Shown here: positions 11,601 through 21,800 of the stretch, one piece after another
How the letters are laid out: each line of letters begins with the position of its first letter
How positions within the stretch are numbered: the first letter of the stretch is position 1
Assembly (NCBI GenBank): GCA_027604005.1
Contig: JADGJT010000041.1
Span: 1 to 64,000, forward strand
Reading direction: 5' to 3'
Source of the DNA: Dinochytrium kinnereticum
Taxonomy: Eukaryota > Chytridiomycota > Chytridiomycetes > Chytridiales > Chytridiaceae
DNA: 64,000 nucleotides
Made by a program: the position numbers and the translations under genes
Notes under the pieces: generated by a model
What the model saw: the letters and a program-made list of their open reading frames with translations, nothing else
What the model was told of the DNA's origin: nothing
Databases searched by the model: none

Positions 11601-13120
11601 TCAAAATAATGAAGAAACATGCTTCAAGCCCCATGCTTTAATAAAGCTTTCTCTTGTCTTGTCGACCATCAACTCCTTTGTTGTTTTCACGATGACCTCT
11701 AGTCGCTTTTTTCGGCCTGACGTATCTTCATCGGATAAATTCGAATCATCTGCCTTGCGTTTCTTGTCTAAACCAGCGCCCATGGCAGCACTTCTTGAGG
11801 TCTCCTCCAGTGCCATTTCATCTTCAGCTTCCTCATCTGAGCCCTCATCCTCGACTTCAGCAACTCTCACGGGCTCTTTTAAAGCTTTTGCTTTTGCTTT
11901 TGCCTTTTGAGCCTTTTCCTTCTCCGTTTCCTCCCCAGCCCTTGAACAGAGTATGATCAGATGCAGCTGTAGAAGCGCTACTAAAGGACTTACCAGATCA
12001 CCGTAACAGCATGCTTTTCGAGTCGCTGGACGCAGGTAGACCAGCTAAACCTCACGACGCTAGGGTAACCAAAGATGGGGTGAAGGCAGTCACGAAGCCA
12101 TTGCTTGGTCTTGGGATCTTTGAGGCATTTTAAATAATGTTTAGCCAATATCGCCTCACCTCCAGGATATCCAGATCCAAAGTCCTTTGAAAAAGTCGAC
12201 GAGATCTCTTCCTCATCCGCAAACTTCCAGTTTTTGAGCATATAATCTCTCGTAACCTTTGCAAACACACTCGCAGCACTGACTATGGGATATTTCGAGT
12301 CAGCTTTCTTTGAAACCGTTATATTGATGCCGGGAAGTTGTTTTTGTAGGTATTCTTGGTAGGTTGCTTCCTTGCCAACAGTGTCAACATACATCTACAG
12401 GGTAATTAGAAACCTGAATGTAAAAAATATTATTACCTCGGCAATGGAGATCCCCATACTCTGAACATGCTTGACCAGAGCTACAGTAGTCTCATGAGCT
12501 TGTTGATTCAGATTATACTTTGCTCTAGAAACTCGTGGGTTCTTGGAAACATAAGCAATCCTTCAATCACTTTACCTTTTAAACATCCCAGCAGATATAT
12601 CTCTGGGGCTGATGGCTGTAACAGCCCATCCCATCCAATCCTTATGTTTTGTATTCATCTCGGAAAAGAGTATCTCCCTGTAAGCCTCGGTAAGTTTCTT
12701 CGAGTCTGAATGAAGATAACGTTAACGCCTAAAGAGGAGACAGCAAAGTCATACCATCCACGCCAAGCCCCTTCACAGAACCCAGTTTGCTGATAGGAAC
12801 AAAAGCCGTTGCGTATACCATCGGACCTGAAGCAGTAAAGTCAGGACACCTTGCTTGAAGATGAGCTGCCCACCCAAGACCGGCCCTCTCCCTGCCTCGT
12901 CGATACCCATAATCACTTGCTCCTGGTGAAAGGATATGGGTGGCGATGCCTGGACGGAGCAGTGGGTCCATGTTTCCTGATACGATGTCTTGGATGATAG
13001 ACGCTCAATCACGTCCTCTGGTGTCCGTAAGGCAGGACGCTCATCTGTTGCGTCCACCATCATGAAATTGTCCGGATTGTTTGACACGTCCCCACATCCT
13101 GCTAGACTGTAAGCTCTCAT
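11601..13120 (-). CDS. RNASEH2A: Ribonuclease H2 catalytic subunit A
   Basis: Cleaves the RNA strand of RNA/DNA hybrids and removes single ribonucleotides from DNA, as the catalytic subunit of the nuclear RNase H2 heterotrimer. Six exons (13120-12874, 12826-12755, 12705-12576, 12524-12437, 12394-11994, 11940-11601) give 425 residues against about 300 in human. Catalytic acidic residues are Asp74/Glu75 in GIDEAGRGPVLG, Asp183 in YVDTVG and Asp211 in KADSKYP. Also visible are VDDSKKLTE, KYNLNQQAHETT, YGSGYP-like GSGYPGG and FSWST. The length excess is an N-terminal leader and a Lys/Ala then acidic C-terminal tail (KAKAKAKALKEP, DEGSDEEAEDE). The first ATG in frame is 13120; the frame runs upstream only to a GTG. 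The preceding nuclease gene ends 80 bp upstream on the same strand. Confidence 0.95.
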
Positions 13121-13200
13121 TACTGGGTGTATTAACACGCTTCTCGGTCAATTAGCATCAGGTAGAAAACAGGACAAGAGATAATATGAAATGAATTGCA

Positions 13201-14480
13201 TTATATAGAGAATTCGGCAACAATAGACAGATGATCGGAAGGAAAGCTGGCGTTTGGCAAGCCAGGCTCAAGTGCCGATGGAGGCGGAAGGCTCAAAATG
13301 CTTCTCAACTCCGGATCACCTTCAGCACTCGCCATGCCATTGAACGAGGTAAGAATGTAGTCCAACGTTCCCTTCCATGTGCTATAATTGGTAAACTTTG
13401 GCTCCCCAGGCCACGGCGGGCTGTCCATGGATGTTGCATGGGTCGGATCCAGTGACTGATAGTTCCCATAAGCGCTGTATAGGACAGGATGATTGCCAAT
13501 CTTCTGCATGAGCAGCTGCACTGGAAGTTTTTCTTCCAGATTACTAGCAGTTAGTGCAGTCTCTAATTCATAATCTGCTGGTTGCAACGCTGCCTCTATT
13601 GAGGAATCCAGACCACCTTCAGAGGTAAGAAGCTGGTATGTGGGTTCGTTGGGTGTTGTATTATAATCTTAAAGTATTTTAGCAGGGAATTTACTAGGAA
13701 AGCCTACCCCCACAGCATATTATATGCCATTTTCTGTTATCACCACTGGCCATAAGACTTTTGTGCAAAGCCGAAGTCTCTTCTAACAGGACGGCAATTT
13801 GACGCAATCGCGTATATCTTGCCATGGGTCGCCAGTACAGATGATGGTTCGTTACAATAAGCCCGACAGGAGATCCGTATTCTGAGATCTTCTCGAGAGC
13901 AATAAGCTGGCAAACATTTCCCGTCACTGGCATGATACTGGTTGGTTGAATGAGTGGATGCTCGTCAAAGTAGATACTTTTGCTTTGATAAAGTCTGAAC
14001 CTGTAGAAACGAGAGAAAAAAAACAAAAAGACAACGACACTTCATGAGAAAAACACAAGGTAGGCCTAACGAACCTGTCGACTTTCCACATGATAACCAG
14101 GCCATGCCCCTGCTTCTTTAACGGGTTCTTTGTTGTCAAGAAGAAGTCGTATCCTGCCTCTATCATCTTTGGACCAATTTGATCCTCCCAAATGTCACAG
14201 TCCACCTCCTGAAGCGCAGCAATATCTGGTCGAATGTCCTCAAGTAAGTGCTTGACTATCATCGGAAGCCGGGTCTTTGCAGACAGTGGACTCTTTCCCT
14301 TTGCAGGAATGTATGGGAACAGGTCTCGCTTGATGAGGCACTCTGCAGGCCGTAAATCGAAATATCCAGCGAGATCATGCACGTACGGGCGAGGGAATTC
14401 CAGCTCATAACCGTTGTTAAAGGCTTGGCATTGCTGTTTGCGCTGCCGACGTTGGTCGCTATCCATCTCCTTCCTTCCAT
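13201..14480 (-). CDS. Endonuclease/exonuclease/phosphatase nuclease, NGL2/Angel-like
   Basis: Mg-dependent phosphodiesterase of the CCR4-related EEP superfamily; yeast NGL2 is an RNA exonuclease in rRNA maturation. Exons 14480-14387, 14342-14075, 14000-13708 and 13667-13201 give 373 residues. The start is ATG 14480, not the in-frame ATG at 14466 of the other frame, because only 14480 gives MSWNSLA joined across a 44-nt intron to QCLIKRDLFPY, the typical NGL opening. Catalytic motifs in order: LQEVDCDIW (metal-binding Glu), VTNHHLYWRP (catalytic His region), CCGDYNTTP (Asp/Asn) and the terminal SDHLSIVAEF. The gene is divergent from the PhyH-like gene with only 37 bp between the two ATGs. Confidence 0.9.
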
Positions 14481-14517
14481 TATGTGAGCGATTACTTGTT
14501 GAAAACTTTTATAGAAG
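14481..14517. promoter_or_regulatory. Ultra-short divergent promoter/leader region
   Basis: Only 37 bp separate the ATGs of the NGL2-like nuclease (-) and the PhyH-like gene (+). Both core promoters must therefore lie within or overlap the opposite gene or its leader. No TATA element is evident. That both genes are transcribed from here is inferred from the coding layout. Confidence 0.55.
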
Positions 14518-15567
14518 ATGTTGGATGCAAGACATCAGGACTCTCTGCATGCATCAGCGTCGAAACGCAAGCGGCATGTCTCTACTAAGCATTCCAAGTT
14601 CCCCATCACTTTGAATGCGGGAACGGGCCAGGTTTCTGTGGACGAAATGGTAGCATGCGATGCGAGCATGTCTCCTGAAGAACTGCGGCAGACCTTGAAA
14701 AGTCAGGGCTATCTTCTCCTGCGGAACCTGCTCGACAGAGAAAAGGTCATGGCTGCCAGGCACGTCGTATTGCAGGACATGACGAAGAACGGTTTCATTG
14801 AGCCTGGGACGACTGCGAAAATCCGAATGCCTGAGGGAGACAAGTTACCATGCCTTCTGGACAGACAAGACCTTGCGAAGCATCCCAAAATTAGCTCTCT
14901 GCTGGAAGATCAATCTTTATTCCGGATAGTGACCATGATATTCGGCCTTCCGGATACGTGCGAGAATCAGCAAAGAAAAAGAAGGCGCAAGCTTCCTTCA
15001 AAAAAACTGGCATCAACTTCACAATCACCAGAAGTCACTGGAATGCCAGACTCCACAGAGAGAAAGGAAAGCTCAGAGCAGAGCAGCGAGAACGGCCCAA
15101 GTAAGGTTTTCACGCTCCCATTCAAGTGGCTTCGCGCCGTTCCAACGAATCTGTTCACTGGACCCCATTTAGACCGTGTTTATCTAGGGGCCGGCTCACA
15201 GCGCCTCCTCACTGTATGGATGCCATTGGGTGATTCTCCAGCTGAGCTAGGAACACTAGTTGTCTGCCCCGGCTCAAACACGGACCCCGACTTTGAGCGA
15301 CTAAGGCGCGAGTACGGGGCTCACCCGGCGGGCAAGGATGGGACCAAGAGCGGCTGGATCACCGAAGATCCAGCGGAGATTGGCAAGCTTTATGGTATAG
15401 AGAAGCAGGTTCGCTGGGTGGCTGCAGACTTGCAAGCGGGTGACGTGTTGATACTTGGGCTGGACGTTTTGCACATGTCCTCAAACAATACGACCGATTC
15501 GTGGCGCGTAAGTGTTGAGACACGCTGGCAGCCACTTGGAGATCCTTACCCACCTTGGTTTACTTGA
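14518..15567 (+). CDS. Phytanoyl-CoA dioxygenase (PhyH) family protein
   Basis: Intronless, 349 residues. Probable Fe(II)/2-oxoglutarate-dependent oxygenase; the substrate cannot be told. The double-stranded beta-helix iron triad is visible as His217-x-Asp219 (GPHLDRV) and His319 (DVLHMSSNN). The 2-oxoglutarate-binding Arg330 is in SWRVSVETRWQ. LLTVWMPLGD and AGDVLIL are also typical of PhyH proteins. The N-terminal part contains the common GYLLLRNLLDREKV helix. A Lys/Arg/Ser-rich insert at about 150-195 separates it from the core and looks disordered. The first 30 residues are basic and could be a mitochondrial or peroxisomal leader, but no C-terminal peroxisomal signal is present (ends PPWFT). 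Confidence 0.88.
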   Translation: MLDARHQDSLHASASKRKRHVSTKHSKFPITLNAGTGQVSVDEMVACDASMSPEELRQTLKSQGYLLLRNLLDREKVMAARHVVLQDMTKNGFIEPGTTAKIRMPEGDKLPCLLDRQDLAKHPKISSLLEDQSLFRIVTMIFGLPDTCENQQRKRRRKLPSKKLASTSQSPEVTGMPDSTERKESSEQSSENGPSKVFTLPFKWLRAVPTNLFTGPHLDRVYLGAGSQRLLTVWMPLGDSPAELGTLVVCPGSNTDPDFERLRREYGAHPAGKDGTKSGWITEDPAEIGKLYGIEKQVRWVAADLQAGDVLILGLDVLHMSSNNTTDSWRVSVETRWQPLGDPYPPWFT

Positions 15568-15743
15568 ATAAATCGTGATAGTGGTTTCTGATTGATAGTG
15601 TTTGAGGTCGCGAAAGCTCTGATTGGGGTCTTCTCCATAGCCTTTGTTCCGCGTCGTTTCACTCGAAGTGCTGTAGACGGCTCAGAGAACCGCTTTGACG
15701 TTGTCAGAAGGGCCAGAGATAATCGTTGACAAAGACACCATCC

Positions 15744-18307
15744 ATGACTTCACTCGAGGGGGTGGGTGGGGAACCAACGGCCCTTGATGCCCTCAATGAC
15801 AAAGCCGAAAATCTATATGGCGAGTTATCCAACGACATAGGGAATGATGGCAATAGAGCGGTCATAGAGGCTCTGGAGAGGGAGAATGCGGAGCTCAAAG
15901 CATCGCTAAACTCGTATCGGGATCAGGTCGAGAAGCAGGCTGTGCAATTGAAGGTAAAACCTGGTCATGAAGGCAGATGATCTGAGCACGTACTCTTTCG
16001 CAGGAATCGGCCGACAAGCATGCAAAGGATAAGGCTAATGCCCACGAAGACCTTCATAAGAAGAATGGTATCATCGATAGGATGAGAGTGAAGCTCAACC
16101 GCTGCGAATTCGCCATCAAAGAGGCCATCCTCTTCCTTTCGAAGCCGATGGAAGGTTATGAGGCCTGGCTGAACAGTAGGTCTGACTCGATCAGCAATGG
16201 ATCCCAAGCGATGCTTGCAGCAGCGGTGGCCGGTGCCATTAACGCAGCGCAAGGTTCTTCGGGACACGGAACAAACGCTCCGCCAAGCCCTTCCCCGTCA
16301 AGAGTCTACCAAGAGCCTGGAAGATCGCGTTCCCCATCAACAGCCCCAAAGCCATCATCTTGGTCGTCCCTTGCACCTTCACTTTCAAAGGATAATAGAA
16401 CATCATCTCAAGCGGCTCTATCAAGCGCTGCGACTCACGGAAGTGCTACGCCTTCCAATGAAGCCAAGCCCCCAGGAGCAACCAACCTTGAAATACAATG
16501 CCTGGAGTGCATGCGTCTAGCCCTGAACTACCTAAAGAACGCTCAGAGCTCTGTTCAGGCTATGGGTCGTGATGGAAGCGAAATCTCCTCCGGATCCCTT
16601 GCCCCTCCTTCGCGTCTGATTGCCGAGGGAAGTAGGATTCTGTCGGAGACGCTTTTGGAGGTAGACGAGGAGGAGAGACCTTCAGATAATAAGATCCAAG
16701 GAGCTTTGACAGTTGCCTTGCATGATCTCGAGAAGAAGGTCACTGCAGCAGAGGGCAAGAAGATACCATCGCCAAAGGGTACCTCGCCAGAGATTGCTTT
16801 GCCAAAGTCCCCTCTGGCCGTCTCGGCCGGCTCGCAAACATCGCAGACTGCATTGGTACCCCCTCGTGAGGCATCTGGTGGCGCAGCTGGTCGATCAAAG
16901 TCCCCACAGCGCTCACCGCTCTCATTAGAGCGTAACGCGTCTTCAAGCCTTACGAACCAAGCGCTGATCCATGCTGCTGAGGCCCTTCCCGAAGAGGAAG
17001 ATGGCGATATTACTGGGATGAAAAGCTCATCTTACCCCTCTGGCGGAGGCTCAGGCGCAGCAAACAAGAAGTGCACAAACTGCCGTGACCTGAGGCTTCA
17101 GATAGAACACCACGTTGATACCATTAACCAGCTTCGGGACAATGTTACGGCGTTAGCGAATGAGCTTGAAGAGGAAAAGGCAACTATCGAAAGAATTCAA
17201 CTATCGAAGGATATACTCGATCAGGAATTGGAAGAGCTTACAGCTCAGCTATTTGACCAAGCCAATAGAATGGTTATAGATGAGGCAAGGATGAGGGAGG
17301 AACTTGAGAACACTAACCGAGATCTTCGTGGGGAGCTTAAGGAGCTTCTGCAAAAGTCCGAGGGGAGAGAGGACGAGCTAAAGGAGTTGAGACGTAATCT
17401 CAGGGCCCTTGAGGCTGCCAAAAACCGATCCGCGAACGCATCCTCTCCGTACGCGTCCATCAACAACCTTAGCATCACAACCCCAAAAGATTCGACCCAG
17501 AATCTCAATGCAGCGGGACCCACCCTCCCAAGGGGATCCTCATCACACCAGTTTTACGCCGTGACCTCGCTTTGTCCTCCCCGTCCCTCAACCTATGCAA
17601 GTGTCCCTGTGGACGGACAGCTACTGTCCGAGTTCCAAGATCACATTAAGCAGATTATGTTAGCCTCCTCACTACCACAAGCGCAAGCCCTACAGGTGAC
17701 GCTCGGGACATCATTCATGAAGCGTTGCTTGACGGAAGATGTTGAACCTTGCCTCTACTATACCTACAATGCATACATGTCTAGCTCGAGCATTTTCAGT
17801 GCAAGCGGTAGCGGCATGTCAGCGACAGTTAAGAAAAAGCTCATGGATAGCTTCCAGCGGGGGTCCGTAGAAATCTTAAACATTTCATCACCGTTATCCG
17901 ATTCCCCAACCTCGCCAACTCTCCCGCCAGATCTCTCCGTCTCTTCTTCTAAAACAAAATGCTTTGCATGTGCGTTGACAAGGGAATGCGACTTCCGCCT
18001 TCGTCTGGCGGTCACTCCGGGAGTAAGCGCGGGCACAGAGATTCACCCAATCTGCAGGTTTTGCAGGGATAGAGTCACGTCCGTCTCTGACTTTTTCCAA
18101 TTTATGAATCACCTTCGTCAGGGTCTCATTGGGCCTGGAAAGCAAGGAGCGACGATTTTAGGAATGTTTAGACACGCAAGTTGGTTGCGCAGGAGGATGG
18201 CTGCTGGTAGGGTTGGGAGCTGCTCCCTTTTTGAGGCCGATAGCCTTGTGGCCATTGATCGTCGTGGGGATGGGGAATGGGAGAAGCTGGTTCATATCAT
18301 CAATTGA
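15744..18307 (+). CDS. SEC2: Sec2/Rabin8-type Rab guanine nucleotide exchange factor
   Basis: Activates Sec4/Rab8 GTPases on secretory vesicles; Rabin8 does this at cilia. Two exons (15744-15953, 16004-18307) give 837 residues. ATG 15744 is the first in-frame ATG after a TTG. The Sec2 coiled coil lies at roughly 427-545, including QLSKDILDQELEELTAQLF and DQANRMVIDEA, the exchange-factor core. The C-terminal 200 residues match the Rabin8 tail: GTSFMKRCLTEDVEPCL, KCFACALTREC and HPICRFCRDRVTSVSDFFQF, a paired-Cys zinc-binding-like layout followed by HLRQGLI. An extra CTNC pair precedes the coiled coil. Residues about 145-420 are Ser/Pro-rich. The stop is followed by 542 bp up to the convergent CSC1 stop. 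Confidence 0.9.
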
Positions 18308-18849
18308 AAGAGTCTTGTTTCTTCAATAAATCAACCTTAATATACTACTATATTCCGGAGACTTGCTCCATTGAGAAGCAATTATTGATGATAGGTTCTT
18401 GGGCTTTTTTTTCACCAGAATTTAGGGCTTACTCCTCAAAAGGATAGGAGCTGGAAGGCAATAAGCACCCAAGTGCGCACACAAGCCTATACCCATACAC
18501 ACAGCAAATAAGAAGGAAGCAAGTTTTATTACGTAGCAGCTTCACAAACTAATTGGAGTCGGAGAATAAGTTTTGGTATGAGGGGCAAAGGAGGTATCAA
18601 ATGACAACAAAACCAGAGGAAGTGGAGAGGCAAAAGTCTACAAAAAAAAAAAAAAAAGGAACAAAATGCCGGGTATGCTCTCAAGCACAATCTATAAAGA
18701 TCCTAAATAAAAAAAGATCACATGAAACAAAAATGGCCATTGACGAAAAAGGACAAAAAAAAAACAAAAAAAACAAAAAAAAACACGAAGTAATAGACAT
18801 TCCCATCCTCATTTCCATTCCAAATAAAACCCACCCTCATCAAACCATA
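18308..18849. other. Convergent 3' spacer, A-rich, no gene
   Basis: Lies between the Sec2-like and CSC1-like stop codons. The plus strand is strongly A-rich, with several runs of A. It probably holds the two 3' UTRs. The only frames are short and Lys-rich, from the A runs. Confidence 0.6.
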
Positions 18850-21800
18850 CTAAGAAGTAATCTGCATATGAGCCCATGAACTCATCCCATCAAAAAAGCT
18901 CCTCACCTTCCCCAAAATCCCCCTCGGCCCCCTCCCCTCCTCCTCCTCCTCTTCCCCTGTCTCCCCTATAGCAGCAGCAGCAACCCCAACCCTCTGCAAC
19001 CCCACAATCCTCCTGAACAACGTTCTCTGCATTCTAACCTGCTCCTCTCTAGCCTCTCTCAATCGCCGTGGCTGCCTCGAAGTCTGTGAGTCAGGCAACC
19101 AAGCCACAGGGAGCCGACCAATTAGCGCGGGATGCATGTAAGTGTGTAGTTGGAGATCAGGAGCGTCAAACACCCCTGCGGCAGAGGTGGCCGCGCCTAA
19201 CGAACGAAGCATGTTTTCATCTTCATCGCCTTCAGGGATGACGGAAGGTTGGAGTGGGGCGTCTAAAATCCCTGGAACGCGGGTAGACGGTGGCTCAAGC
19301 GGCGCTGAGGGTAAGTCTTCTCCATCTGACAATTCCTCAACATCAGATACATGATCGGCTTCAGCCTCTGAAGGCTCCTCAAAGATGCTATACGTAGCGT
19401 CATCTTCACGTCGATAATAACTTGACGAAGCAAACGAGTCTCGCGTGGGAGTGATCGGCGCAGCCCCAACCATGGTAGCCATTGAGGTTGGCGAAGACTC
19501 TGGTTCCAAAAACGACACAAGCGCCGAAGATCCCAAACCATGATGCTGCGGTCCCGCTGAACTACTCGGCGATGGCGGCACTTCATTTGGATCAACAAGC
19601 ACCTGTTGAGCCTGCTGCAGCGGGCTAAGAAGCTCCGTCCCCAATAGCGTCCCTCTTCGAATCAAAGACTCCGCATCACCATTGGTCTCCTCCTGCAATC
19701 TCTTCCTATGCATCCTCCCAAGTCCACCCATCCAAGCCCTGCGCGGGGAGACATCTCCGAGCTCCTTAGATTTATCTCCAAGTAATGACTCAACATCTGC
19801 GGATCTCCTCCCACCGCCCCGCCCCAACCCCGCAGGAGCAACATCCTGTTCCCTCGCACCCCTCCCGGGTCCCCTCGAAAGCTCTCGAGCAACCTTCCCA
19901 ACAAGCTCCACGGGGGCATTCTTGATAAGCTTCTCATACCCCTCCCTAAACCACCAAAACAGCGCCAAGGTACAGAAGAGAAGCGGGAAGACACCAACAA
20001 TCATCTGAACATACCCGGACCACTCTGGTGCCATTAGAGTGAATGTCGCGGGATCCTTGTTACCGTGCTTGAAGGCTAACACACCCATCATAGAGATCTG
20101 CATAATCATGAGGCCAGAAAGGCATCTTCGGATGGCCATAGGGGCATGCATGCCAGCGGACTCGTACTTGGGGAGGTGAACATAGAGTAGGAGATATTTA
20201 TGGACAAAGTAGTTGAGCGCAAAGAACGCGGCGCAGAAGGGGAGGATCAAAGGAGCAATGGCCGAGTCTGTTTAAGCAAATCAAACCAGATGAGAAGGTG
20301 AGTCAAAGGTAAAANNNNNNNNNNAACAACAAACAGAAAACACCAACATGTAAGACCAATCACCCAGACGGCCGTTGGAATCGTGTATGTAATCCCATAG
20401 TTAAGAGAAGTCAACAAAGAAGGATAATACGCATCCGAGACATCCCTAGGGCTCGTTCGAGACCAAGGAGCCAACCGCAACAACCAAGTGAGAATGACGG
20501 GACCAGCCAGAACAAGCTGAGCAGGTGCGATCGCAAACGCTTGAAGGATAACATAACTCATAACCGATGGAGAGCTCTGAAAACGGTAACCAGGTTGTTA
20601 AACAAGCGGCAAACTCCTTCTCAAGAAATGGCAATCCGTAACGTACCTTTGGCATAGTATCACCCAAAATCTGAATTATGGTATTGAAGTTCAGGTCAGG
20701 TTTATCAATAATATCCCACAAAGTCCTCCCGACCACATAGAGCAGGATGTTATATATAATGTAGAAATAGTACCTTTATGAAAAGGAAAATGTCAGCAAC
20801 CACGAACACTACTTATAAGGCCATGAAAAAAAAGAAAGAAAAACTCACTTGGAAAAGACAGACATCTCAATCCAGCTGAGAGCCTCCATGCCTTGAAGCT
20901 GTGATAGCACTGCAAAAGATGAACGATACATAAGGAGAAGAACAAAATAATTTTAAAAAATGTCGATGCAGAAAAGGTTGTCCATCGCCAACCAAACTCA
21001 AGACTACAAATAGAAAGGCAAAAAAAAAAAAAAGAAGAAGATGAAGAGGCAAAAAAAACATGACAAAGAGCCCTCCACCCTTAAACCAACAAAAACGAAA
21101 GGGAAAAAGGAACAAAAAAAACTTACAAGTCAAAAGCGCAGGCAAAGAAGAAGTCCAGGCATTAAACAGCAGAGTCGAAACCACCTGCTGCAACACCTCG
21201 GTCCCGTTCTTTCCCAACCAACCAAAAAGCGCCTTCAAAATCGGGTACCTCTCCAAGTCCATAGCCGGCAAATGATTCAACGAAGACAGCGTGAAGATGG
21301 CAATGGTCGATAGGAACACCACAAACACCAGAACAGAGTTCGCAATGATGCCTCGGAGAACTTTTACTGAGGAATCGGCAGCGCGAGACGAGAGGTTGGG
21401 CCAGTAGATGTCTCGGGGTTCGGGGGCCATACGAGCCATACAGGCAAAGGGGCGACGAGACAAGATGATTTGAGAGGCGATCGTCTGTAGCAGTCATAAG
21501 AAATAAAAAATAATAACAGCAAGTAAGTGAACGGAAAAAAAAACAAAAAAAACGAAGATATATCCGCTAGCGTCTAAAGGAAACAAATAGTGAAAAACCA
21601 ATGTCACTCACCGCACTCTCAGGCGACTCAAACGTTACAAACCCAACAGCAGTAGGCGCCGACCTCTCTGGAGATCTTCGAAGCTCATGAACTAGCAAAT
21701 CCCACTCCCGATACCTCTCCGCAAAATATCCCGCAGAATCCACACTTTCCCCCACCAATCCCAAAAACCCCGTCCGATGCCGGGGCCGATACCTCGGATC

